DNA of 64,000 bases. It comes from Hallella colorans. GTDB taxonomy: Bacteria > Bacteroidota > Bacteroidia > Bacteroidales > Bacteroidaceae. The stretch covers positions 62,001 through 126,000 of the forward strand of contig NZ_QENY01000001.1 of NCBI RefSeq assembly GCF_003096815.1. The letters run 5' to 3'. Every line of letters starts with the position of its first letter. Position 1 is the stretch's first letter. A program made the translations under genes and the position numbers. Shown one piece after another: positions 38,611 through 47,787 of the stretch. The notes under the pieces are model-generated. The model saw nothing but the letters and a program-made list of their open reading frames with translations. It had not been told where the DNA came from and did not search any database.

Positions 38611-39465
38611 TTAAAAATGGTTATTATTGTTATTGTTTAATTCTAATTGTCGAGCGAAAGTCTCCGCGTCATCAAGCGTATTGAGCTTCCCAACATCCAT
38701 TAACCGCAAGTCATGCTTAACATAACCTTTAATTGGCACTTGTCCGCATTGCCGCAAATAGAAGTCCATAATGGGAAACTTGTCAGGACATTCCTCCATC
38801 CGTGGGAACATGCGGGGCGAGAAACTATGTATGCCACTAAAGGCATAGGCATGGTAAAGACCTGCCAACACCTGTGGCCCCGCTTCTACATTGAGAGGGA
38901 AAGAGAGCTTGCTCAAGGCCAAACTCACCTCGGGGAAAGGTGATTTTACCTCGCCGGTCTTGATGTTTACCCACCCAACCAAGTGCATTTGGTCGTTGAA
39001 AAGCAAGTATCTTTGGGTTTGACGCCAACTCACCAACAGCCGAGCGCCGGGCAAATTACTCAGCTCGTCACTTTTCGAATTATCCACTTGGGTGGCCAAT
39101 GCGTAGAATTTGGCAAGGTTGACATTGCTCAAAATGTCGACGTTGTGAATGAGTATGGGATAATTTGAATCGAACAAGGAAGCCGCCTTGCGCAATCCGC
39201 CACCCGTGTCAAGGAGATGATTGGTTTCGTCACTTATCCGAATATCAAGCCCGAAGTTATTGTTTGCCTTAAGATACTCGATAATAAGAGGGGCAAAATG
39301 ATGCACATTGACGACCACGCGGGTGAACCCCGCGGCACGAAGCCTAAGCGCTACCCGTTTAAGCAAAGGCTCGTCCCCCACCCTTACCAATGCCTTGGGA
39401 ATGGTATCGGTAAGCGGTTTCAGGCGAGTTCCTAAACCCGCGGCAAAAATCATGGCTTGCTTCAT
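38611..39465 (-). CDS. murU: Sugar nucleotidyltransferase, MurU-like
   Basis: The 284-residue nucleotidyltransferase opens QAMIFAAGLGTRLKPLTDTI, with the G-x-G-T-R-x-x-P-L-T pyrophosphorylase signature, and continues PKALVRVGDEPLL. HNVDILSNVNL supplies the metal-binding Asp. In Pseudomonas and Tannerella, MurU makes UDP-MurNAc from MurNAc-1-phosphate in a peptidoglycan recycling route, working with the kinase AmgK. Here the kinase gene lies 230 bp upstream on the same strand, which supports that role. An alternative is a GDP-mannose or GlcNAc-1-P type enzyme. A complete promoter (39469-39500) ends only 3 bp before the ATG. Confidence 0.72.
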   Translation of the reverse strand: MKQAMIFAAGLGTRLKPLTDTIPKALVRVGDEPLLKRVALRLRAAGFTRVVVNVHHFAPLIIEYLKANNNFGLDIRISDETNHLLDTGGGLRKAASLFDSNYPILIHNVDILSNVNLAKFYALATQVDNSKSDELSNLPGARLLVSWRQTQRYLLFNDQMHLVGWVNIKTGEVKSPFPEVSLALSKLSFPLNVEAGPQVLAGLYHAYAFSGIHSFSPRMFPRMEECPDKFPIMDFYLRQCGQVPIKGYVKHDLRLMDVGKLNTLDDAETFARQLELNNNNNNHF

Positions 39466-39468
39466 GAT

Positions 39469-39500
39469 GCAAAATTAGCAATTAAATGGCAGAAATCAAA
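39469..39500 (-). promoter_or_regulatory. Promoter of the murU-like gene (TTTG-N19-TAATTTTG), near-leaderless
   Basis: On the minus strand TTTG (39500-39497) and TAATTTTG (39477 to 39470) have 19 or 20 bp between them depending on where the box is counted. Only three to four bases separate the -7 box from the ATG at 39465, so the transcript should start at or within a few bases of the start codon. Confidence 0.6.
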
Positions 39501-39695
39501 ATGAATAGCGCAATAAAAATAAGATGCCGTACACCGCAGTCCTACCCTATATCATACAAGCTCACTGATAGTATATACCTTTATTATATGTTGCGCACTA
39601 TGAATTATCCATACAACAACTGTAGTCGTCGCGAGGGATACAACATAGACAATAATCGTGAGCATGCCCTTGATGTCAGCCTCACGGAAGAAAAT

Positions 39696-41249
39696 CTATC
39701 CCTTGAGAGAAACAGCAGCGAATGTTTTGCTGATATGTTGCTCTCGATGAACTACTCTCACTTCTATACCAAACCGCTCGTGGATATGCTGCGCGAGGTG
39801 CTGTGCACTGTAAACACTTCGATGCTGACCACCCGTACAGCCAAAACAAAACATCAGATGTGTAAAACCGCGCTGTACATATCGTGCCACATGCTTGTCG
39901 GCCAAGGCATAGACATGATTTAAGAACTCCAAAATCTCACCATCATCCTCCAGAAATCGAATGACAGGTTCGTCAAGTCCAGTCATTTTTTTGTATGGCT
40001 CGTATCGTCCAGGGTTATGCGTACTGCGACAATCGAACACATACCCGCCTCCATTTCCAGACTCATCCGCCGGAATTCCCTTGTGGTAAGAAAAGCTGTA
40101 AACAGTCACTTTCAACGGTCCCTTACCGTCATACTTGGAGAAAGTGGCGGGGCCATCTTGTGGATGCGCATCGTAAATATTGCACGCGGTAGTTTTATAT
40201 CCGTCGTGGCGAATCTTCTTCGGCACTTCATCCACGGCGAATTGGGGCAACTGCGTGAGCCTCACCAATGTTTCTCGCAGGTAAGGATAAGGCAACAGTT
40301 CCTTGCGCAGTTTCAACAAATCGCGCAGGTTATCAATGGCCGGAGGGATACTGTCAATGAAGTGTTGTTTGCGCTCGAAGTAACCTCGAAAACCATACGC
40401 GCCCAGCACTTGAAGCGTTCTAAACAACACAAAAAGTGTAAGGCGCGCTGCAAAATGGCGGATATTGGGCACCTCTACGTATTGTTTGAGAGAATCGTAA
40501 TAGGCAGCTATAAGCTCCCTGCGCAACTTATAAGGATATTTGGCGGACGCCTGCCATAAGAATGACGCCAAATCATAATAGTAAGGTCCTTTCCGTCCAC
40601 CTTGAAAATCAATGAAATGGGGATTTCCGTTAGCGTCGAGCATGACGTTTCGGGCTTGGAAATCTCGATATAAGAAACACTCGCCTGACTCCGAGGCGAG
40701 GTCTTTGGCTAAACGCCGGAAGTTGGCTTCTAACTTCAACTCATGGAAATCAAGGTTCGATGGTTTAAGAAAACAATACTTGAAATAATTTAAATCGAAC
40801 AACGCGCTGTCCTCATTAAATTCAGGTTCAGGATAGCAATTGGACCAATCCAAGTCTAACGCGCCCCTGATTTGTATATTGGGCAACTCTCGAATGGTGC
40901 GAAAAAGCAGTTCTCTCTCTGCCACATTGTATCGTCCACCAGCCTCCCTGCCACCTCTGATGGCATCGAAAAGCGAGATGTTTCCAAGGTCTGTTTGCAA
41001 ATAGCACATCTCGTCCTCGCTCACGGCCAACACCTCTGGCACGAGCAACTTTCTACGAACAAACTGCCGAGAGAGATACACGAAAGCATGATTCTCGTCA
41101 CGGCTTGTGCCAATAACCCCGATAACAGCATTGCCAGCGACATCTGACATGCGATAATACTGCCGGTTACTACCAGCACCTATTAGTTTTTCAACCTGCC
41201 GAGGCTTCTCTCCGGCCCAGCTTGTATATAGCTGAATAAGTTGTTCCAT
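39696..41249 (-). CDS. AmgK-like sugar kinase fused to a RapZ C-terminal domain
   Basis: The 517-residue protein has two parts. Residues 1 to ~330 are an aminoglycoside-phosphotransferase-fold kinase: GAGSNRQYYRM (residues 24-34) as the nucleotide loop, LYRDFQARNVMLD with Asp196 as the catalytic base, and HFIDFQGG with Asp214 binding magnesium. Residues ~379-503 match the C-terminal domain of RapZ: VTVYSFSYHKGIPADESGNG, VFDCRSTHNPG and FCFGCTGGQHRSV (468-480). The P-loop part of RapZ is absent. In E. coli this domain senses glucosamine-6-phosphate and binds RNA. Beside the murU-like gene it suggests MurNAc recycling with a built-in sensor. The stop at 39696 leaves a 230-bp gap before murU. 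Confidence 0.85.
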   Translation of the reverse strand: MEQLIQLYTSWAGEKPRQVEKLIGAGSNRQYYRMSDVAGNAVIGVIGTSRDENHAFVYLSRQFVRRKLLVPEVLAVSEDEMCYLQTDLGNISLFDAIRGGREAGGRYNVAERELLFRTIRELPNIQIRGALDLDWSNCYPEPEFNEDSALFDLNYFKYCFLKPSNLDFHELKLEANFRRLAKDLASESGECFLYRDFQARNVMLDANGNPHFIDFQGGRKGPYYYDLASFLWQASAKYPYKLRRELIAAYYDSLKQYVEVPNIRHFAARLTLFVLFRTLQVLGAYGFRGYFERKQHFIDSIPPAIDNLRDLLKLRKELLPYPYLRETLVRLTQLPQFAVDEVPKKIRHDGYKTTACNIYDAHPQDGPATFSKYDGKGPLKVTVYSFSYHKGIPADESGNGGGYVFDCRSTHNPGRYEPYKKMTGLDEPVIRFLEDDGEILEFLNHVYALADKHVARYVQRGFTHLMFCFGCTGGQHRSVYSAQHLAQHIHERFGIEVRVVHREQHISKTFAAVSLKG

Positions 41250-41423
41250 AATTAACAGCGTATTTGAGGCATCAAAAATGCAGATGGATTAAATATGTAA
41301 ACGTTGAGGACACTGGTAATAATTTACCAAAAAACATAGCGCGAGACCTATATGTTAGAACGTCATCACGCATACCAAGCCCAGTTTTTTTTGTACAATT
41401 ACAACGAAATGCTGATACTCGAG

Positions 41424-41660
41424 CTATCTCTCGGCAGTTTTGTCATCATCCCCCTTTTCGTTTTTTTGCTTTCTTAGCTCATCAAATATTTTCTTCGTTT
41501 TTTTGCGATACTCCCAGTTTGCCAACAAACCGTCTATCACAAACAGCAATAATACAATGCCAAGTGATATCAAAATAGACTTAGTGATATAGATGAGTCC
41601 AGCAGATATTAACAGAAATATCAGCCCCTTTTTCCAATCAATATGAATTTTGGGTTTCAT
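41424..41660 (-). CDS. Small two-helix membrane protein, conserved type unknown
   Basis: The 78-residue protein begins MKPKIHIDWKKGLIFLLISA and has two close hydrophobic segments (about residues 12-30 and 32-46) followed by a charged C-terminus (RKKTKKIFDELRKQKNEKGD). The open frame extends upstream to 41714, but a complete promoter (41665-41695) and a terminator lie inside that extension, so I place the start at 41660. The TACCTTTG box ends only 4 bases before this ATG. Function is unknown. A likely fold is a helical hairpin in the inner membrane. Confidence 0.6.
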   Translation of the reverse strand: MKPKIHIDWKKGLIFLLISAGLIYITKSILISLGIVLLLFVIDGLLANWEYRKKTKKIFDELRKQKNEKGDDDKTAER

Positions 41661-41664
41661 GGTA

Positions 41665-41695
41665 CAAAGGTAATGTATTTTTCGAAAGATACAAA
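41665..41695 (-). promoter_or_regulatory. Promoter of the small membrane protein gene (TTTG-N19-TACCTTTG), near-leaderless
   Basis: The minus strand has TTTG at 41695-41692 and TACCTTTG at 41672-41665, spaced by 19 bp. Four bases separate the box from the ATG at 41660. The TTTG partly overlaps the T-run of the upstream terminator. Confidence 0.6.
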
Positions 41696-41725
41696 AAAAA
41701 TCGGATGTCATCACGACAACCGATT
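41693..41725 (-). terminator. Intrinsic terminator ending the small RNA candidate
   Basis: On the minus strand AATCGG-TTGTC and GACAT-CCGATT form a stem of 6 plus 4 bp with one internal mismatch and a 5-nt loop, followed by eight T. It is placed between a promoter at 41820 and the small membrane protein gene. Confidence 0.8.
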
Positions 41726-41816
41726 TCTAAAAACAAACTACTTAAAAACTAATCTACTAAAACAAATCAAAAAATATCTTTGAATCCCTTGCGGGACTTT
41801 TATTTTCATCTATTCA
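41693..41816 (-). ncRNA. Candidate small RNA of about 120 nt
   Basis: A complete promoter (41820-41851) is followed by about 120 bp without a gene and then a strong terminator. The body contains a TCCC-GCAA-GGGA hairpin with a GNRA tetraloop (about 41784-41795), a feature typical of structured RNA. The rest is U- and A-rich. The same region could instead be an attenuated leader of the small membrane protein gene, which follows the terminator but has its own promoter. Confidence 0.5.
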
Positions 41817-41819
41817 TTG

Positions 41820-41851
41820 CAAAGTTACAAAGTTTCCATATTACATCCAAA
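41820..41851 (-). promoter_or_regulatory. Promoter TTTG-N20-TAACTTTG of the small RNA candidate
   Basis: The minus strand has TTTG at 41851-41848 and TAACTTTG at 41827-41820 with 20 bp between, an ideal match. No protein gene starts within the following 120 bp. Confidence 0.65.
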
Positions 41852-42142
41852 TATTTTTCGAAAAAAAATGATGGGAACTCATAAATAAATGATATTTTTC
41901 ATTTTAACATGTCACTTTTAACATTTTTCTTGCTTAGTCATGTATTATACAGGTTTAAGCATGTTGATGTACGAATAAACCAAGGGGCTTTTTTCTGTCT
42001 TATTTTTCCCTGTTTTGCAGTCTATTATTGATGGCAAAATAACTACAATTATTCAGCAAGATGACAATGTTGACTAAAAAACGGAATTATAAATCATAGC
42101 ATGCAATGATCTGAATTTACAACGTTTATCTATAATGTCAAA

Positions 42143-42187
42143 CTAAAAAAACGAGGGGATACACCATTGTTTGGCATATCCCCCACG
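42143..42187 (-). terminator. Intrinsic terminator of groEL
   Basis: GGGGATA (42155-42161) and TATCCCC (42177-42183) form the core stem with flanking CG pairs; the minus-strand transcript then ends in a U-run. It lies just downstream of the groEL stop codon. Confidence 0.8.
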
Positions 42188-42209
42188 TCATTGATATCAT
42201 GATTGAAAA

Positions 42210-43835
<1,626 letters not shown>

Positions 43836-43968
43836 TTATTTTAAATTATTATTCCATGTTCATTGTATCCTGCTATCCTGATGGATGCCATCATTCTATC
43901 AAACACAACTACCAATGGTATGTTTTTGTTTATGAATTTATAGATTGTTATAACGATAAGCTGAATGC

Positions 43969-44004
43969 CTATAAAAACGCTTACGCTATAGCGGGTTTTT
44001 ATAG
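43969..44004 (-). promoter_or_regulatory. Hairpin in the groES-groEL gap
   Basis: CTATAAAAACGC and GCGGGTTTTTATAG pair around a loop with an inner GCTATAGC segment. Without a clean T-run it is not a standard terminator. It could be a partial terminator or mRNA processing site that sets the ratio of groES to groEL message. Confidence 0.5.
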
Positions 44005-44022
44005 ACTTCATATTGCGATATT

Positions 44023-44295
44023 TTAATCTTCTACAATTGCCAAAACGTCGCTTTGGCGCATCATGAGATATTTAGTTCCATCACACTCCATCTCAGTGCC
44101 GGCATATTTGCCATAGAGCACCTCGTCATTCTCTTTCAATATCATTTTCTCATCTTTGGTGCCTTCGCCAACAGCCACGATCTTGCCACGCTGTGGCTTT
44201 TCTTTTGCCGTGTCTGGAATGATAATTCCACCTACTTTCTCTTCTGCCTGTGCAGGTAGTACTAATACTCTGTCTGCTAATGGTCTTACTTTCAT
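44023..44295 (-). CDS. groES: Co-chaperonin GroES (10 kDa)
   Basis: The 90-residue lid of the GroEL chamber. [20 protein letters not shown] at the N-terminus is followed by the mobile loop [16 protein letters not shown] and KIVAVGEGT. The C-terminal [15 protein letters not shown] is standard for Bacteroidetes. It heads the groES-groEL unit. Upstream lie a sigma-54-like element and a tandem repeat rather than an obvious TAnnTTTG box, which is unusual and is listed separately. Confidence 0.97.
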   Translation of the reverse strand: MKVRPLADRVLVLPAQAEEKVGGIIIPDTAKEKPQRGKIVAVGEGTKDEKMILKENDEVLYGKYAGTEMECDGTKYLMMRQSDVLAIVED

Positions 44296-44363
44296 AATTG
44301 ATTTTATTATTATTAAACAGTTTTTACATATTGATATTCCATCGGAAAATCACTTATGCCAAA

Positions 44364-44379
44364 AGCGAAAAGTGTGCCA
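44364..44379 (-). promoter_or_regulatory. Sigma-54-like -24/-12 promoter element upstream of groES
   Basis: The minus strand reads TGGCACACTTTTCGCT. This matches the sigma-54 consensus TGGCAC-N5-TTGCT with one mismatch, and the invariant GG and GC have exactly ten bases between them. The transcript start would be near 44353, about 60 nt before the groES ATG. Confidence 0.45.
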
Positions 44380-44400
44380 ATAGCGCATGAACCTAAAAAA

Positions 44401-44439
44401 TGACAGTTTTGGCAGTGGCGGATTGACAGTTTTGGCAGT
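44401..44439 (-). promoter_or_regulatory. Tandem 16-bp repeat upstream of groES (possible activator or heat-shock operator)
   Basis: TGACAGTTTTGGCAGT occurs perfectly twice, at 44401-44416 and 44424-44439, a 23-bp period close to two helical turns. Each unit contains two TGNCA half-sites. The repeats lie about 50-90 bp upstream of the predicted sigma-54 start, where an enhancer-binding protein could dock. No other copy was seen in the window. Confidence 0.6.
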
Positions 44440-45183
44440 TTTCACAACGCTATGTCATCGTAATAACAGATACATCTATAGCATAAGAGACTTCAACTCA
44501 TGGGGAGCTATGCATTTACTCGGATTTCCATAAAGGTTATCTCCCATGTACAACAGACACATTCATTGCCATTATGCGAAAATCAACGTTATGCTTGGGA
44601 AACGTTCCGTAAAGCTGTTTTTATGCAAGCGTGAGAAAGAGAGGCTTGAGAGGTTTGTCTCACAATTGACGTAAGACTCAATTTCATTATGCCTATGAAA
44701 TCTACGTAATTCGTTGGAGTATATCAGTTCTCTTCTCTAACAGCAAACGGCAGCTGGGACTTGCATCTTGGCACTCACGTGATTTTTTCGATCATATCGC
44801 ACTTGTCTCCCTGTTCTAATTCTGCTTCCACCATCAAGAAAATGCTCGGTTACGACACAATAGGTATATGTATATGTATATGGGTGTGCATGAATTAACG
44901 GTGGTTGAGAAAATATGGGCCGTCATCATAGGAGTCGTGATGGTTGTGGTAGAAGTCACTGGTGCAGAATTTGGAGATTTGATCAGGCAGATTATTGTGA
45001 ACGACAAAAGGTTGGCCGATCTTAGAGACTATACGATGACTGCTTAATATGCAAATCCAAAACCTTAGTTATATCATAGCAGGAAGGTTACGAAGCCTTG
45101 ACCTATTGCTGAGTAATAGCACCATACGGAAATATTTATTTACGTTTTTTATTTCAACAGGCTTATAATTCGAAAATTTTATC
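44440..45183. other. Gene-poor stretch of about 740 bp between groES and the DUF4738 lipoprotein gene
   Basis: The left end holds the groES upstream elements. A small frame with tandem TATATG repeats lies at 44868-45047 and is listed separately. The rest shows no RNA gene or insertion sequence that I can recognise and may be decayed DNA. Confidence 0.5.
44868..45047 (+). CDS. Doubtful small ORF (59 codons) starting in a TATATG tandem repeat
   Basis: Three in-frame ATGs come from the repeat ATGTATATGTATATG, then the frame continues GVHELTVVEKIWAVIIGVVM, a possible membrane helix, and ends RLADLRDYTMTA. No promoter box was seen close upstream. It matches nothing I know. It may be a small membrane peptide or a gene remnant. 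Confidence 0.25.
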   Translation: MYMYMGVHELTVVEKIWAVIIGVVMVVVEVTGAEFGDLIRQIIVNDKRLADLRDYTMTA

Positions 45184-45191
45184 TAAATTTG
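45184..45191 (+). promoter_or_regulatory. -7 promoter box of the DUF4738 lipoprotein gene
   Basis: TAAATTTG lies 17 bp upstream of the ATG at 45209 and close to a TTG codon at 45197, so the ATG is the better start. Confidence 0.6.
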
Positions 45192-45208
45192 CACAGTTGC
45201 AAGTACGT

Positions 45209-45787
45209 ATGAAGATGAAGAGATTATTATCAATAAGCTTGACCTTGATGGCCACTATAATGGTGATTTCGTGTACTCAAAAAAAAACAAACACAATCAT
45301 TATAACTAAAAAAAACAAACAAATCTCAGCGGTTCCTAAAACTCGAAAAATGGGTGATTATACCCAAACCCGTACTGTAGAATGGGTTGGTAATAAATAT
45401 ATCATTGAAACACAACTTATGGCAGACCCCTCTTTGCCTTTGGCACATGACGGAGAGGTATGTTATTATGATAATAGAATTGTGCTAAAGATTGTTCGAG
45501 CAGATAGCTCTATTTTTTTTGAGAAAACATTCACTAAAAGTTTTTTTAAAGAATATGTAGACAATATGTATTTTAATGATGGAGCTTTGTTAGGTGTTGT
45601 TTTTGTTCAAGCAAAGGGGAACCATTTGATTTTTGCCGCCAGTGTCGGAAATCCTGACAAATCGAGCGATGAATATGTACCACTTATCTTAAAGATTGAT
45701 AATTTAGGAAACGTCACTGTGACCAAGGATAATCTGCTCGACACTAAAGCTAAAAATTTAGAAGAAGAAGATATTGATGGTGTATGA
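45209..45787 (+). CDS. DUF4738-like lipoprotein
   Basis: The 192-residue protein has a lipoprotein signal (RLLSISLTLMATIMVISC) with the lipidated Cys about 20 residues in. The segments TRTVEWVGNKYIIETQLMAD, AHDGEVCYYDNRIVLKIVR and EKTFTKSFFKEYVDN match my memory of DUF4738, a Bacteroidetes lipoprotein family of unknown function. It probably sits in the outer or inner membrane facing the periplasm. The ATG at 45209 is preferred over the TTG at 45197 because of the promoter position; a second ATG follows two codons later. It stands alone, 130 bp before another lipoprotein gene. Confidence 0.65.
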   Translation: MKMKRLLSISLTLMATIMVISCTQKKTNTIIITKKNKQISAVPKTRKMGDYTQTRTVEWVGNKYIIETQLMADPSLPLAHDGEVCYYDNRIVLKIVRADSSIFFEKTFTKSFFKEYVDNMYFNDGALLGVVFVQAKGNHLIFAASVGNPDKSSDEYVPLILKIDNLGNVTVTKDNLLDTKAKNLEEEDIDGV

Positions 45788-45921
45788 TACAAATAAGATA
45801 GTTCTATCTGTGAATTGCTGCAGTATTTTAACCTAAAAAATATTTTTATAAATATATAACAAAACGTACTATAAAACGTTATTATACATAGAGTAATTCA
45901 TATATAATAAAAATTAAGACA

Positions 45922-46368
45922 ATGAAAAAAGTAACATTATTGCTCGTTGCATGCGCAGCTTTTATAGCTTCTTGCAACAATGGAAAAAAAGCAGAGCCTG
46001 CGGCAAACACCGAGGTAGTGGCAACAGATTCTACCGTATATGAGGGCTTGACCCCCGCTGCTGACACATACGGCATTCGTTATAGGCTTGCTCTTACTTC
46101 TGACTCTACCATGAGTTTTAACCTTGCGCAGAGTTATATGAAATCAGAAACCGAAGTTGAGAAGTCTTTCAACTATTCTGGTCAGGTTATTTCTTTGACT
46201 AAAACTGTAAACGGAGCAGAGAACAAATACTATCGTTTACCCACAGAACCCAACGACACCATCAACTTCTTGGTACTTAATGATTCTACATTACGCATGG
46301 TTAATGACCAGTTCGAAGAGCCCGTTTCTGCCCAAGGCATGAATTACGATCTCAAACTCGTTAAGTAA
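45922..46368 (+). CDS. NlpE-like small lipoprotein
   Basis: The 148-residue protein begins with a lipoprotein signal (VTLLLVACAAFIASC, Cys18) and a short Ala/Thr-rich linker. The core YEGLTPAADTYGIRYRLALT, followed by TMSFNLAQSY and a terminal KLVK, recalls the N-terminal domain of NlpE, a copper-stress lipoprotein (Y-x-G-x-x-P-A-A-D). The usual C-x-x-C metal motif is absent, so a copper role should not be assumed. It is followed after 26 bp by a strong terminator, and it probably forms its own transcript. Confidence 0.6.
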   Translation: MKKVTLLLVACAAFIASCNNGKKAEPAANTEVVATDSTVYEGLTPAADTYGIRYRLALTSDSTMSFNLAQSYMKSETEVEKSFNYSGQVISLTKTVNGAENKYYRLPTEPNDTINFLVLNDSTLRMVNDQFEEPVSAQGMNYDLKLVK

Positions 46369-46394
46369 GGGTTACCTTTCTATACATTTCCAAT

Positions 46395-46435
46395 AAAATC
46401 CCAAAGAATATTCTATCAGTTTCTTTGGGATTTTT
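46395..46435 (+). terminator. Intrinsic terminator after the NlpE-like gene
   Basis: AAAATCCCAAAGAA and TTCTTTGGGATTTT pair perfectly over 14 bp around a 12-nt loop and are followed by further T. It closes the NlpE-like gene. Confidence 0.9.
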
Positions 46436-46485
46436 CTGTTCTAATCGTCTCACATTTTTCTAATGTCTTTCTCCTAAAAAACTTG

Positions 46486-46730
46486 AAACGTAAAGTCAAC
46501 AATATTGTGGAGGAACAATTGCAAGAAAAGAAAACTGTAACATGATGCTGTAATCCGCCTCTACACTCAAGGAAAGATGAGTGGGCGGAATATCTCGAAA
46601 ATTATTTCGGTATCATAGACGATAATTTTGAGATGGCTTTTGCAGGATAGAAGGTACTCGAAAGGATGATGTTTGCCTCATCCAGCACTCAGGCAGGGTA
46701 TGCCAGTACGCAAATTCCAGATATGTTGGC
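46486..46730 (+). pseudogene. Decayed protein-coding remnant, resembling a small antitoxin-like protein
   Basis: One frame holds a coherent but interrupted text: KRKVNNIVEEQLQEKKTVT, stop, then SRKDEWAEYLENYFGIIDDN, FEMAFAG, stop, KVLERMMFA. The pattern of an acidic C-terminal tail after a helix recalls small antitoxins, but I cannot place it in a named family. It has no start codon, lies directly after a terminator, and ends at the left boundary of repeat copy B. This suggests a gene broken by the repeat or by decay. Confidence 0.35.
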
Positions 46731-47582
46731 TCAGTAGAAAAAGTATGACGTTTCATTTTGCTATTGAGATTAACCCATTGGTACAATAAATGCTTGTATT
46801 GTTTTTTGAGGAGACGCTCGCCATGTTACAACATAGGTGGGGGGGCGAATGGAGCGTGTGTACGCTTCGAGATGGCGACGGAATGTTTACACGTTTTCGG
46901 TTTATCTCCTTAAAAACCTGCTTGTCCCGAACGCGGATTTTGAAAAATTAGAAATAGTCAATTATTTGAACAAATAACCCTCTCAAATTCGCTTATTTAA
47001 AAATAAGTTTGCCTTCGTCCGAAATACGCAAAATCTGCGATAGTTTGTAAATGACTGACATTCAGCATCTTTTAAAAAATAGCCTTTATTCTCCTATTTT
47101 GTGGTCTGCTGTTGAGTATCAAATGGCATGATGATAAGGTTGTAATCGCAGTGTGATTGAGGCTCTACCGCGCTGCGAATAAGGCCTAATCATTCTATGA
47201 GAAAGCACCAATCGCGGCACTCTTATGATTTTTGGTAATGCTCAACTTGGTTTTGACAAAAAAAGATAGCCCTTTTTGCTCTGGATGACTCGAAAATAAT
47301 GATCAAAAAACAGTAATTATTTTTTATAAAATGAAAACTAAGGAGTAAGGAGTGAAGAGTGGGGAGCAAAGAATGAATGAAGACAGCTGCACCGGATTCA
47401 AGAAGCGTCTGAGTGCGGTAGAAATTTGCACGTATGAACTTTTATGCCTACATTATATCTTTCAGTCTTTAATTCTATTTGCGCTAATACATGGTTACCA
47501 CAATCGTAGGGGGACCTACGGTGCCCCCAAAAAGTAAATACCTACTGAGCCATTAGCTCCCCCATTAAATATCAGCTGGGCC
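46728..47582 (+). repeat. Long dispersed non-coding repeat, copy B
   Basis: The 855-bp counterpart of copy A (15181-16031), on the opposite strand. GGCTCAGTAG (46728-46737) and CTACTGAGCC (47542-47551) are its inverted termini, with 31 further matching bases after the right one. It carries a seven-G run near 46850 where copy A has five, and a CGTAGG-GGGA-CCTACG hairpin near its end. No transposase is present. The copies differ by scattered substitutions and small indels. A small conserved frame is listed separately. Confidence 0.85.
47373..47537 (+). CDS. Small hypothetical ORF inside repeat copy B, doubtful
   Basis: This frame begins MNEDSCTGFKKRLSAVEICT and is the counterpart of the one in copy A. 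Its hydrophobic part (LLCLHYIFQSLILFALIHGY) resembles one membrane helix. The C-termini of the two copies diverge because of the hairpin sequence. Support for translation is weak. Confidence 0.25.
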   Translation: MNEDSCTGFKKRLSAVEICTYELLCLHYIFQSLILFALIHGYHNRRGTYGAPKK

Positions 47583-47787
47583 TTGCAAAGAGTATCTATA
47601 GGGCGTGTATAAAAAATTGCAAGACAACTATTGTTGGATGTTTACATTAAAAATCCACCAAATCGTCGAACAATGTCATACGATTAGGTGGATAATATCA
47701 TTAATGATACAAGGAATTCGATCCAAACAAGACTAAAATATGATTTAATCTTTGAAAAATCTTTCCGCTATATCATCCCATTCTGCA

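Larger units (their letters stand above)
41715..42209. other. Intergenic stretch of about 500 bp upstream of the small RNA candidate
   Basis: The left part holds the small RNA candidate and its promoter, the right end the groEL terminator. The middle (41860-42140) is AT-rich with no gene or repeat recognised. Confidence 0.55.

Noticed and set aside
39486..39923. Plus-strand frame between murU and the kinase
   Set aside because: Mostly antisense to the RapZ-like domain, no family features.
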